Origin: UBA4644 sp964541085
GTDB taxonomy: Bacteria > Bacillota > Clostridia > Oscillospirales > Butyricicoccaceae
Assembly (NCBI GenBank): GCA_964541085.1
Contig: CAZIPA010000018.1
Span: 1-37,009 of the forward strand
Length of the DNA: 37,009 nucleotides
Reading direction: 5' to 3'
A model generated the notes under the pieces. That model was not told where the DNA came from, did no database searches, and was given only the letters and a program-made list of their open reading frames with translations. Below, one piece after another: positions 1 through 7,575 of this stretch. Position 1 is the first letter of the stretch. Every line of letters starts with the position of its first letter. A program made the position numbers and the translations under genes.

Positions 1-24
1 GTTTATAAATTTCCACTGTAATAA

Positions 25-120
25 CCACCTTTGCTCGCCCCCTACATAGTCTGAGACTATTATAGGGGATCTTTTCCGGTGGCTCAATGATTCATGAGCG
101 TTTGCCTGCTAAGTGGCTCA
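25..120. repeat. Inverted and direct repeats ahead of the first XRE gene
   Basis: CCACC (25-29) can pair with GGTGG (78-82), enclosing CCCCTA (39-44) with TAGGGG (63-68) and GTCT (49-52) with AGAC (54-57). GTGGCTCA occurs twice, at 79-86 and 113-120, and GCTCA (82-86) faces TGAGC (95-99). This may be an upstream terminator or an operator for the XRE protein that follows; neither is proved. No gene is seen in 1-141. Confidence 0.4.
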
Positions 121-153
121 CTTTTATATTAGCGTTTACAAGTGATCGGAGCG

Positions 154-519
154 ATGGGCGTAAATGAGCTTGATTACAAAATGATCGGTCAGCGTATTCG
201 TGCTGAACGAAACAAGAAAGGTTGGCAGCAGGCGGAACTTGCTTTCCGTGCAGGAATGACCTCTGCTCATCTGAGCCACATAGAAACGGCGCAAACCAAG
301 TTGGCTCTCCCGACTATCGTTAAGATTGCGAACGCATTGTCTGTTTCTGTTGATGAGCTGTTATATGACAGCTTGGATGAAGTAAAAGTGGTATATGACA
401 AAAAGATTGCCGAAGAACTTGAGGACTGTGATGCTGCTGAACTTCAGGCGTTCTTGGAGATCATCCAGTCAACAAAAAAGGTTATTCGTACTAATCGTAA
501 AGTAACAACCGTATATTGA
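154..519 (+). CDS. XRE-family helix-turn-helix transcriptional regulator
   Basis: A small DNA-binding protein of about 121 residues. Residues 10-70 form a Cro/C1-type helix-turn-helix: IGQRIRAERNKKGW, then QQAELAFRAGMTSAHLSHIE, then a third segment ending in SVSVDELL. The C-terminal 45 residues are acidic then basic, without a recognised domain. Such proteins usually repress genes of the element that carries them. The start is uncertain: ATG 154 is chosen, but GTG 142 and ATG 181 are in frame and none has a well-spaced ribosome binding site. The stop lies only a few bases before a c-di-GMP riboswitch, so the downstream gene has its own RNA control. Family assignment is firm; the target is unknown. 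Confidence 0.85.
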   Translation: MGVNELDYKMIGQRIRAERNKKGWQQAELAFRAGMTSAHLSHIETAQTKLALPTIVKIANALSVSVDELLYDSLDEVKVVYDKKIAEELEDCDAAELQAFLEIIQSTKKVIRTNRKVTTVY

Positions 520-524
520 CCGAG

Positions 525-598
525 AGCGTGGGCAAAGCTGGTGAAAACCAGTGACGCAAAGCTATAGGGCCTGTAAAATGGTAGCCAGTTGCAATGCT
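525..598 (+). promoter_or_regulatory. Cyclic di-GMP class I (GEMM) riboswitch aptamer
   Basis: The conserved GEMM elements are in order: GGGCAAA (530-536), a stem capped by GAAA (543-546), GACGCAAAGC (553-562), then TATAGGG and GGTAGCCAGTTGC (580-592). AGCGT (525-529) can close the structure with ATGCT (594-598). Spacing and core resemble the clostridial class I aptamers. It sits in the leader of the GAF/BTAD regulator and is followed by an intrinsic terminator. The terminator 3' arm contains CTGGC, which could alternatively pair with GCCAG in the aptamer, so ligand binding would plausibly favour termination (an off switch). That polarity is inference. Confidence 0.9.
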
Positions 599-608
599 TT
601 TGGAACCC

Positions 609-647
609 AAGCTGTCAGGCCAATTTATATGTGTCTGGCGGCTTTTT
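609..647 (+). terminator. Riboswitch expression platform: intrinsic terminator
   Basis: AAGCTGTCAGGC (609-620) pairs over 12 bp, with some G-U pairs, with GTCTGGCGGCTT (633-644). A short T run follows (643-647). It lies between the c-di-GMP aptamer and the ATG at 676, as expected for a transcriptional riboswitch. Confidence 0.8.
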
Positions 648-675
648 GCATTTTATGGGAAAGGAGATAATTTCA

Positions 676-2085
676 ATGTTAAACAAGCTCAAGAGATTGA
701 TAGGAACGAACGAGCCTGTTCAGCGGAACGCTGAAGAAGTCGAGAAACAAACATATACGCAGTACGCCCAGGAACTGGAACAGTCTCTGAGCAAACTGGA
801 AGCGCACGTTCACGAAAGTGATGACCCGGTATGGATCATGGAAAGCGTAATGAAAACCGCCCTTGACTTTTATCAGGGCGACTGGATTGGTTTTCTTGAA
901 GTGGATCTGGAATTGGGATTTTGGACTCCGACTCACTGGTATAATCCAAGTCAAAAAGACAAAACGCTTGAACTTCTGCAAGAATTTGAATCTGCGGAGT
1001 TTCTGCATAGATGGGTTACTGCCATGCACACCAATTCACCAATCGTTGTGCCAAACATGGAAGGAGTTCGAGAACAGCATCCTGGCGAGTATGCTGTGTA
1101 TAAGCGATTGATGGCGAAGTCTGTTCTCGCTGTTCCAGTAAAACCTCGCCCAACAGGATTCCTTGTTATTCGCAATCCCCAACGGTATATGAACCGAAGC
1201 AGTATGCTTCAGTTGCTTGCATTTGTGGTACTTGCCTGCGTAAACGAGCAGAAACTAATGCAAAGCATGAAGATGTCTTTCTCTCCAGAGAACATCAACC
1301 ACGATACAGACATCATTATAAATCTGTTTGGTGATCTTGAGATTTATACATCCAGCGGCGTTCTTCGTGAGGGAGATTTGAAGTCTCCGAAGTGCTGCCG
1401 CTTGTTGGCATATATGCTGCTGAGTAAAAAGGTCACAATTCCTGCGATGGAAATAGCAGAAGCAATTTGGCCTGAAGAAGCAGCTGAGTCTGATAATCCG
1501 GGTAAAAATCTGAGAGCCTTAATATTCCGTCTGCGTCAAGCGTTTGCCTTAGTGTCACCGTATCAGCTGATTGAAACAACTCCAAACGGATACCGTTTCA
1601 ATCCGAACCTGCATATTATGACTGATCTCCAGTTGTTTGATAAGTTCTGGAATACAGCACAGCAGACCGGCTCTACTTCGGCAAGAGTTGAGATTTTGAA
1701 GCAGGCAGTAGATTTGTATAAAGGGAAAGTTCTTGCATCGGCAGACTCTGAACATTGGATTATGCTGACTGCATCTCATTATGATTTGAGATACACCGGT
1801 GTTGTCAATGAGCTTCTGAAAACCCTTGAAGATGCCAAGGACTACCAGAATCTTCATAAGTATGCCGCACAATCCCTGGCTGTTGCACCGGGCAATGTGA
1901 AAGCACATTATTGGCTGATCGTCGCCATGTTTAATCTCGGTGCAGATGAAATGGCGGATACTCAGTTGGAAGCAGCCAAAAGAGTTCTGACCGATGAAGA
2001 ATACTATGAATTGGTAGAAGCGTTGAAAAAGGCAAAGATCACCGAGCCTTCCAACCTGTTTCGCAATGAAAAACTCTCCATATAA
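676..2085 (+). CDS. GAF domain plus SARP-type (winged helix-BTAD) transcriptional regulator
   Basis: A predicted cytoplasmic regulator of 469 residues. Residues about 50-195 look like a GAF sensory domain. Residues about 213-310 form an OmpR-like winged helix (NLFGDLEIYTSSG start, KNLRALIFRLRQAF recognition region). Residues about 315-460 form an all-helical BTAD repeat domain, as in Streptomyces SARP activators. The start at 676 has AAGGAG at 661-666; an in-frame open stretch from 589 would run through the riboswitch terminator and is not used. A c-di-GMP riboswitch precedes it, so its synthesis should follow that second messenger. Heptamer repeats of SARP type begin at its stop codon. It probably controls element genes; the GAF ligand is unknown. 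Confidence 0.85.
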   Translation: MLNKLKRLIGTNEPVQRNAEEVEKQTYTQYAQELEQSLSKLEAHVHESDDPVWIMESVMKTALDFYQGDWIGFLEVDLELGFWTPTHWYNPSQKDKTLELLQEFESAEFLHRWVTAMHTNSPIVVPNMEGVREQHPGEYAVYKRLMAKSVLAVPVKPRPTGFLVIRNPQRYMNRSSMLQLLAFVVLACVNEQKLMQSMKMSFSPENINHDTDIIINLFGDLEIYTSSGVLREGDLKSPKCCRLLAYMLLSKKVTIPAMEIAEAIWPEEAAESDNPGKNLRALIFRLRQAFALVSPYQLIETTPNGYRFNPNLHIMTDLQLFDKFWNTAQQTGSTSARVEILKQAVDLYKGKVLASADSEHWIMLTASHYDLRYTGVVNELLKTLEDAKDYQNLHKYAAQSLAVAPGNVKAHYWLIVAMFNLGADEMADTQLEAAKRVLTDEEYYELVEALKKAKITEPSNLFRNEKLSI

Positions 2086-2203
2086 CAACCATATAACACC
2101 CATGCGACATTCAAATAACACGATTTTCGTCATATAACAATCATATAATGCCGCCAAAATTTTCATGTGACGGATGCACCGGCGATTATAACAACCGTAT
2201 AAC
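2080..2203. repeat. Three pairs of heptamer direct repeats with 11-bp spacing (possible SARP operator)
   Basis: ATATAAC-like heptamers occur in pairs whose starts are exactly 11 bp apart: 2080 and 2091, 2132 and 2143 (second copy ATATAAT), 2186 and 2197 (TTATAAC, GTATAAC). The pairs are 52 and 54 bp apart, close to five helical turns. A lone AAATAAC is at 2113. SARP regulators are known to bind heptamer direct repeats with 11-bp period. The repeats follow directly on the SARP-like gene, so autoregulation or control of the downstream genes is inferred. Confidence 0.65.
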
Positions 2204-2219
2204 AATCTGAAATTTTCAT

Positions 2220-2289
2220 AGAACCCTCGTCGGCTATGGTTTCTGGGCAAAAGCAAATTTGCCATAGAAACGTAGTCAACGGGGGTTCT
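2220..2289. repeat. Long near-perfect inverted repeat
   Basis: The 32-nt arm 2220-2251 (from AGAACCC) pairs with 2258-2289 (ending GGGTTCT). There is one mismatch and two single-base bulges around a 6-nt loop. It could be a terminator for the GAF/BTAD gene, although no long T run follows, or a processed RNA or protein-binding site. Confidence 0.6.
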
Positions 2290-2313
2290 TATTTTGTGTC
2301 CGCATAACCATCA

Positions 2314-2370
2314 GGGGGCGGTCGCTTTTGCAGACAGTAGCAAAGGCGACTGCTCCCTTTTTCTTTTTTT
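2314..2370 (+). terminator. Strong intrinsic terminator or attenuator upstream of the second XRE gene
   Basis: An 18-bp stem, 2314-2331 with 2340-2357, has an 8-nt loop. It is followed by a T-rich tract interrupted by one C (2358-2370). It ends transcription from the left, or attenuates the transcript of the XRE gene starting at 2451. Confidence 0.85.
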
Positions 2371-2395
2371 ACCTGAATATCGGTGCCGTTCACCT

Positions 2396-2443
2396 CCTCC
2401 GACCTTGGAATTTTTCATTTTCAAAATTTCAAGAAATCGGAGG
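2396..2443 (+). promoter_or_regulatory. Hairpin that can mask a ribosome binding site
   Basis: CCTCCGA (2396-2402) is the exact complement of TCGGAGG (2437-2443), the ribosome binding site of the gene starting at 2451. An inner stem, GGAATTTT with AAAATTTC, supports the fold. Translational control of the XRE protein is inferred. Confidence 0.55.
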
Positions 2444-2450
2444 AAACAGT

Positions 2451-2738
2451 ATGTATATCGATCCTGCAAAAATTGGATTACGAATCAAAAAACTGCGCAA
2501 GGCGAATGGACTTACACGAGAGCAGTTAGCTGAAAAAATAAATGTATCAACAACGCATCTCTACAGAATGGAAACTGGTGTTAGCACAGGTTCCATGGAT
2601 TTGATTGTAGAGATTGCAGCGCATTTTGATGTATCTCTTGACTATCTTGTCTTAGGGAAAGAACAGTCAAGAGATACATTGCGTGAAAAGGTTCGTGCTT
2701 TGGTTCGATTTTTGATCGCTTGGTTGGAAGAACTATAA
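2451..2738 (+). CDS. XRE-family helix-turn-helix regulator
   Basis: A 95-residue protein, almost all of it a Cro/C1-type helix-turn-helix: IGLRIKKLRKANGL, TREQLAEKINVSTTHLYRME, then a segment ending FDVSLDYLVLG at about residue 70. A short helical tail follows. The start at 2451 is set by GGAGG at 2439-2443; longer open reading to the left crosses a terminator. The leader carries a strong terminator-like hairpin and a hairpin that can hide the ribosome binding site, so expression appears tightly controlled. Tandem 21-23-bp repeats start right after its stop and precede a possible promoter, a natural operator position. It probably represses the downstream toxin/recombinase genes, which is inference. 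Confidence 0.88.
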   Translation: MYIDPAKIGLRIKKLRKANGLTREQLAEKINVSTTHLYRMETGVSTGSMDLIVEIAAHFDVSLDYLVLGKEQSRDTLREKVRALVRFLIAWLEEL

Positions 2739-2809
2739 AACCTTACATACAAGGCATAGTGAACCTTACCTATGGTGTAGTGTCGATTAAAGCGCCAAAC
2801 CAGTACAAT
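2739..2809 (+). promoter_or_regulatory. Tandem repeats and possible promoter
   Basis: Two adjoining imperfect copies of AACCTTAC...TAGTG lie at 2739-2761 and 2762-2782. The first contains the palindrome CCTTacatacAAGG. A TACAAT hexamer follows at 2804-2809; the region 17 bp before it is only a weak -35 match. The layout fits an operator upstream of the promoter for the next gene block. Confidence 0.35.
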
Positions 2810-3308
2810 TTAGACACAGCCAAAGAAAACGGCTGTGTGTTCCTTGAAAACTGAATAAGTCATTCATCAGATACATTCCTGTTGTCGGTGCGAAAGCATC
2901 AGCCACATCAGCGATACGCCATGACCTGCTACTCAGGAGATAGAGTCACCTACTTTTCTTTTGTCTGTCCTCCTTCGTGGCAAGAGCGAGAACTATCGGC
3001 TTGTAAATATCGGGTTGCTCCCGATACGGCAATGAAAGCAACAGGCACAATGATACTTCTGCCCAGCCACAGCCCCTTTTCTCTTTCTGGGAACGGGGAA
3101 CACGCAATGGGGGCAGCCCGGTGAGAACCACGGGGAGGTTAGATTCCTATGGAGTCGGTCAGCAACCGACCGTCTTGATGATTTCCCGACAGGGCTTCGG
3201 CTTTGTCACCCAGGGGTGTCGAGGACAAATATGGGAACGACATAGTAAACACGAAGGGGCAGATTCTGCCCCTCTTACATACCCCGTTGAAAGGAGGACA
3301 AGTAGGTG
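2810..3308 (+). other. Long non-coding leader with several hairpins
   Basis: About 500 bases without a convincing gene. Clear hairpins are ACACAGCC/GGCTGTGT near 2813-2839, ATCGGG/CCCGAT at 3009-3025, GTCGGT/ACCGAC near 3153-3169, and AGGGGCAG/CTGCCCCT around 3255-3273. The last ends just before the toxin ribosome binding site (AAGGAGG, 3291-3297). CCTTGAAAACTGAATAA near 2841 resembles spacer sequence found near clostridial rRNA operons, probably by chance. The region may be a structured 5' leader, a small RNA or a transfer origin; none can be shown from one sequence. Confidence 0.4.
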
Positions 3309-3680
3309 ATGAACAAGAATTGGGAGTATCGCCGTGGCGATATTTATTTGGCTGACCTGTCTCCGTTTTGCGGTTCTGAGCAAGGTGGTATTCGCCCGGT
3401 GGTTGTTATTCAGAACAATACCGGCAATAGACACGCCCCTACTTTGGTAGTGGCGACCGTCACAGCCAAGACCAGAAAAAAGACGAAACAGCCAACCCAT
3501 TATTTGATTAAGGATAACCCGGCTCTCAGCAGACCTTCCATGGTGCTGTTGGAGCAGATCAGAACCATTGATAAGCAGCGAATTGAAAGATACCTGGGTA
3601 GAGTTACCCGCAGAGAAATGTTTGGTATCAATAGAGCGTTGCTTGTCAGTTTGGATCTGAATACATCTTCTCGTCAGTGA
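3309..3680 (+). CDS. MazF/PemK-type endoribonuclease toxin
   Basis: A protein of about 123 residues of the MazF/PemK/CcdB-like fold. It shows the hallmark start RRGDIYLADL, the GGIRPVVVIQNN segment (residues about 25-38), a strand with LVVATVTAK, and the PSMVLLEQIRTIDKQRI segment near residue 80. Family members cleave mRNA at short sequences and usually pair with a small antitoxin. Here no antitoxin gene overlaps or lies upstream; the nearest small genes are the XRE regulator at 2451 and the TnpW-like gene downstream. GTG 3306 is an equally possible start; both lie after AAGGAGG (3291-3297). It may stabilise the element or act in its regulation. Family is firm, activity is not shown. Confidence 0.85.
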   Translation: MNKNWEYRRGDIYLADLSPFCGSEQGGIRPVVVIQNNTGNRHAPTLVVATVTAKTRKKTKQPTHYLIKDNPALSRPSMVLLEQIRTIDKQRIERYLGRVTRREMFGINRALLVSLDLNTSSRQ

Positions 3681-3792
3681 AAACTATGGGCAGACCTGCT
3701 CCGGTGGGTATGCCTATCCTTTTGCCGATGAGGTTCTATGAATAATTAAGGAAGATATTGGCAAGAATTATTATCGAAGGTGGTGATTGCAG

Positions 3793-4020
3793 ATGACAAG
3801 AAGTGAAGCGACAAAATCGACAGCAGCTGAACAGCTGGTGGATATTCGAGATGTGAAGATTGATCGCTCTTTGCCGAGTGAGGAAAGAATCAAGTCCTTT
3901 ATCGAGCAGATTAAAAATCCTTACCAGTTCAAAGTAGGCAACACGGTTGTTAGAGTGTCGTTTGCAAATACGCAGAACACGATAACCGACAACTTTATCA
4001 ACATGATTGCTTCTATGTAA
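3793..4020 (+). CDS. tnpW: TnpW-like transposon-encoded small protein
   Basis: A 75-residue protein with the pattern typical of TnpW of Tn4451-type elements: a variable N-terminus, VDIRDVKID, SLPSEERIKSFIEQIKNPY, then FKVGNTVVRVSFANT and a hydrophobic C-terminal helix. The biochemical role of TnpW is not established; it travels with large serine recombinases. The start at 3793 is preceded by AAGGTGG; an in-frame TTG at 3787 is less likely. It is the last gene before the recombinase operon, about 160 bases away. The assignment rests on motif pattern and context. Confidence 0.75.
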   Translation: MTRSEATKSTAAEQLVDIRDVKIDRSLPSEERIKSFIEQIKNPYQFKVGNTVVRVSFANTQNTITDNFINMIASM

Positions 4021-4178
4021 CGGATAAATCCGTTGGCAGAAATTGGCGAGATACTAATGCGGCGACAAACTGGATTTTCGCAGTCCGCTATGTTACCATA
4101 GCCTTGGACAAAATCATGCGAAAACTCCGGTTTGTTTTTCTATCGCTTCGGACGATTAACAAACAGGAGTGGCGCACT

Positions 4179-5864
4179 ATGCAAAAAATTATTGATAAAA
4201 TTTACTATGCCGCCATCTACCTGCGTTTATCGAAGGAAGATGGCGACACTTCTTCTGGCGAGAAGAAGGAAAGCAACAGTATCGCTAACCAGCGAAAGCT
4301 GATTGAAGATTATTTGAATAAGCATCCTGAAATTACTTTGGTTCAGGAGTTTTGTGACGATGGCTACACAGGAGCCAACTTTGACCGTCCTGATTTTCAG
4401 CGAATGATGGAACAGGTCAAACAGAGAAAAATCAACTGCATCATTGTCAAAGACCTTTCTCGTTTCGGTCGTGACTATATTGATTCAGGTAAGTATATCG
4501 AGAAGATTTTTCCGTCCCTGGGCATCCGTTTTATTGCCATCAACGACAATTACGACTCTGCACAGTCTCATCAGGCAGGCAACGAAATTATCCTTCCGTT
4601 CAAGAACCTGATTAACGACTCCTACAGCAGAGACATTTCCATCAAAATCCGTTCCAACTTGGACATTAAGAGAAGAAACGGTGAGTTTGTTGGAAGTCAT
4701 GTGGTCTACGGATACCGCAGATCCGAGGAAGATAAGAATAAACTGGTCATCGACCAGACCGTAGCCCCTATTATTCAGAGCATCTTCGCTATGAAACTGG
4801 ATGGCTTCAGCCCTGCCCAGATTGCGGACAAGCTGAATAATGACGGCGTTCCTTCCCCTTACGAATATAAGCGTCTAAGTGGTTCCAAGTATCAGTCTGG
4901 TTTCAAAAAGCAGATACAGACAGATTGGGGCGCAAAAGCGATTTATCGTATTTTGAAGAACGAGATGTACACTGGTACTTTGGTTCAGGGTAAAACAACG
5001 ACTCCGAACCATAAGGTAAAAACCAGAACCACAAAAGATGAATCGGACTGGATGAGAACGGAGAACGCACATGATGCGATTATTCCTCCCGCCCTTTTCG
5101 ATACAGTTCAGAGAATTATGCTTGAGGACACCAGAAGTCCATCTGGTGATGATTCGGTGCATCTGTTTTCCGGCAAGGTGTTCTGTGCAGACTGCCAGAA
5201 TACCATGGTTCGTAAAAGAACCCGTTCCGCAGGAAAAGAGTATGTGTACTTCGTATGCAACACCAACAAGGTGGATAAAAAGGCTTGCGATTCTCACAGC
5301 ATAAAGGAACAGGCTGTTTGTGATGCAGCACTTGCAGTTATTCAAGCGCAGGTTGCCCTTGCATTAGACTTGGAAGCTGCCCTTAGCCAGTTGAACGGCA
5401 TTTCTTGGGAACGCCGTGAAATGGAACGCATCAATGCGAAAATCGTAAGACAGGAAGAAATTATCGAACACAATAAGCAGATGAAAGCCCATCTGTATGA
5501 GGACTTCAAATCTGAGATGATTACCCGTGAGGAGTACAACATCTTCAAAGCTGAGTTCGATAAAGGTATTCAGGAAGCTAAAGATGCGATTGCCCGTCTG
5601 GTGGGTAACAAAAATCAAATCAGTTCCGGGCTTACAGAACAGCAGAGTTGGCTTGCACAGTTCAGAGAATATGAAAATATTCAGGAACTGAATCGCAGAG
5701 TCGTGGTTCATTTCATCGACAGAATTGAAATTACCGCTGACAAGCAGGTTCATGTGTTTCTGAATAATGCAGATCAGTTTCAGGCAATCATTGAGTTCCT
5801 GGAGGAAGAAAAAGCGAAAGCCACTGCTAAGAAGGTGATTTCGCTCATAAGGGAGGTGAGTTAA
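4179..5864 (+). CDS. Large serine recombinase 1
   Basis: A 561-residue site-specific recombinase of the resolvase/invertase superfamily. The N-terminal catalytic domain (about 10-160) has YLRLSKED with nucleophile Ser18, and IVKDLSRFGRDY with the conserved arginines. A recombinase domain follows (about 180-290). A Cys4 zinc ribbon comes next (FCADC about 340, then two further cysteines near VCNTN and ACDSH), then a charged coiled coil and C-terminal tail. It would cut and rejoin DNA at GA-type crossover sites for excision and integration. ATG 4179 has CAGGAG at 4164-4169; the frame is open further left but with poor starts. It is the first gene of a three-gene recombinase operon; its stop touches the next ATG. 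Confidence 0.93.
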   Translation: MQKIIDKIYYAAIYLRLSKEDGDTSSGEKKESNSIANQRKLIEDYLNKHPEITLVQEFCDDGYTGANFDRPDFQRMMEQVKQRKINCIIVKDLSRFGRDYIDSGKYIEKIFPSLGIRFIAINDNYDSAQSHQAGNEIILPFKNLINDSYSRDISIKIRSNLDIKRRNGEFVGSHVVYGYRRSEEDKNKLVIDQTVAPIIQSIFAMKLDGFSPAQIADKLNNDGVPSPYEYKRLSGSKYQSGFKKQIQTDWGAKAIYRILKNEMYTGTLVQGKTTTPNHKVKTRTTKDESDWMRTENAHDAIIPPALFDTVQRIMLEDTRSPSGDDSVHLFSGKVFCADCQNTMVRKRTRSAGKEYVYFVCNTNKVDKKACDSHSIKEQAVCDAALAVIQAQVALALDLEAALSQLNGISWERREMERINAKIVRQEEIIEHNKQMKAHLYEDFKSEMITREEYNIFKAEFDKGIQEAKDAIARLVGNKNQISSGLTEQQSWLAQFREYENIQELNRRVVVHFIDRIEITADKQVHVFLNNADQFQAIIEFLEEEKAKATAKKVISLIREVS

Positions 5865-7574
5865 ATGGCACGACCATCAAAACGTCGTCAGCAAGCAACA
5901 GCGGCACAGACCGTTGCTACGGAACAGTTTGCCGTTATCCATAAGACTGCCATTTATGCTCGTCTTTCCCGTGAAGATAACTTGAATCAGTCTGATTCCA
6001 TCGAAAATCAGCTGGCTTTGCTCCACGATTATGTGAGCAATCGTCCTTATCTTCAACTGGTCGGAACGTTTATCGACAACGGCTATACGGGTACAGACTT
6101 CGACCGTCCTGAATGGCAGAAACTGATGGAAGCAGTTCAGGCAAAAGAGGTTGACTGTATCGTTGTCAAAGACCTTTCCAGACTTGGACGTAACTATATC
6201 GAGACTGGTGAGTTCCTTGAAAAGATTTGCCCGTTCTTCGGGATTCGTTTCATTGCCATCAACGATAATTTTGATACTGATACCGTAGAAGCAAGTGGAC
6301 AGCTTTCCGTATCTCTTTCCAACATCATCAATGACTACTATGCCAAGGACATCTCTCGCAAGGTATCTTCTGCCCTGAGAAGTAAGATGGAAAATGGCGA
6401 TTTCATTGGTGCATGGGAAAAATACGGATACCTGAAGGACCCGAATAATAAGAATCAGCTGATTATCAATCCTGAGACTGCCCCTATCGTCAAGCAGATT
6501 TTCCTGTGGCGCAGCGAAGGTATGAGCTACATGGGCATCAATAAGAAACTGAATGACAGCGGCATTCTTTCTCCGGGTCAGTACAAGGCAAACCGTGGCA
6601 TTGTCACGAATAACAATCAGAAAGACCGTGTTATCCTCTGGAACAAGCACATGATTACTGAAATTCTGAAGGATATTACTTATCTGGGTCATCTGGCTCA
6701 GAGAAAGGCATCTCAATGTTTGTATGCCGGTATCTCCTTCCATCGTACCGAGGAGCAGGACTGGATCATCGTTGAGAATACTCACGAACCGATTATCGAA
6801 CAGGAACTGTTTGATAAGGTTCAGGAGATCAATAATGCTGCCGCCGCAAAAAGCAAGGCTAATAGCGGTAAGTATGACCATTTACCAAAAGCCGTGAACA
6901 TCTACGGCAAGAAGTTCACCTGTGCCGACTGCGGCTCTGTGATGAAACTTGTTCGTTCTTTCAGCACTAAAAAAGACAAGGTGTACTTCACTTTTAAGTG
7001 TCCGACCTATGCAGAGCATGGCACAAGAGCCTGCAATGCCAAGAAGATGCGTAAAGCTGACTTGGATGAAGCAGTTCTTTCTACAATAAAGGCGCAGCTT
7101 GACCTGTTTGTAGATATGCAGAGCAGTCTGCATCAGTTATTGGCTATGAAAAAAGCCATGGCAAAACAGAACGGACAGAAAGATGAAATAAAATCTCTGA
7201 AAAAGAAGCTCGACCATAAGAAAGGTTTGTTTGGCGGTCTCTACCGAGATCTGCGTGAAGGACTTATCTCCGACGAGGACTACGCACAGACTCGTGAGGT
7301 CATTCTGAATGAAATCAACCGACTGGAAAAGCAACTGTCAGAGTTTGAAGGAACCACGACCAGATTTGAAGAACAGCTCCGTGGTGAGAAAAAATGGGCT
7401 GAACTTGTAAAGAAGTATCACAACGCCACCGAGGTTACTGCCGAAATGGTGGATGCGATGATTGTATCAATGAAAATGAACGAGGATAGCTCTTTGAGTA
7501 TTGAGTTCAACCACATGGACGAGTTCAAGGCTATTTTCGACACTATCGAAATTCTCAGGAAGGAGGTTGCGTAA
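5865..7574 (+). CDS. Large serine recombinase 2
   Basis: A 569-residue serine recombinase. A basic N-terminal stretch of about 25 residues precedes the catalytic domain, which has IYARLSRED with Ser35 and VVKDLSRLGRNY. The recombinase domain spans about 195-320. The zinc ribbon (FTCADCG, about 350, then FKCP and ACNA) and a lysine-rich coiled coil complete the usual large serine recombinase layout. ATG 5865 follows the previous stop with no gap and is preceded by GGGAGGTGAG, so the proteins are translationally coupled. It is divergent from recombinases 1 and 3, which suggests separate roles rather than a fresh duplication. Division of labour (integration, excision, directionality) cannot be read from sequence. 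Confidence 0.93.
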   Translation: MARPSKRRQQATAAQTVATEQFAVIHKTAIYARLSREDNLNQSDSIENQLALLHDYVSNRPYLQLVGTFIDNGYTGTDFDRPEWQKLMEAVQAKEVDCIVVKDLSRLGRNYIETGEFLEKICPFFGIRFIAINDNFDTDTVEASGQLSVSLSNIINDYYAKDISRKVSSALRSKMENGDFIGAWEKYGYLKDPNNKNQLIINPETAPIVKQIFLWRSEGMSYMGINKKLNDSGILSPGQYKANRGIVTNNNQKDRVILWNKHMITEILKDITYLGHLAQRKASQCLYAGISFHRTEEQDWIIVENTHEPIIEQELFDKVQEINNAAAAKSKANSGKYDHLPKAVNIYGKKFTCADCGSVMKLVRSFSTKKDKVYFTFKCPTYAEHGTRACNAKKMRKADLDEAVLSTIKAQLDLFVDMQSSLHQLLAMKKAMAKQNGQKDEIKSLKKKLDHKKGLFGGLYRDLREGLISDEDYAQTREVILNEINRLEKQLSEFEGTTTRFEEQLRGEKKWAELVKKYHNATEVTAEMVDAMIVSMKMNEDSSLSIEFNHMDEFKAIFDTIEILRKEVA

Positions 7575-7575
7575 T

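Noticed and set aside
589..675. Longer N-terminus for the GAF/BTAD regulator from 589
   Set aside because: This would translate the riboswitch and its terminator. ATG 676 has a proper ribosome binding site.
2882..3124. Open frame of about 80 codons in the toxin leader
   Set aside because: No ribosome binding site, no domain, composition unlike coding DNA of the element, and it overlaps clear hairpins.
3100..3200. Group II intron-like fragment near GGTGAGAACCAC
   Set aside because: No domain V hairpin of the right shape and no reverse transcriptase gene.
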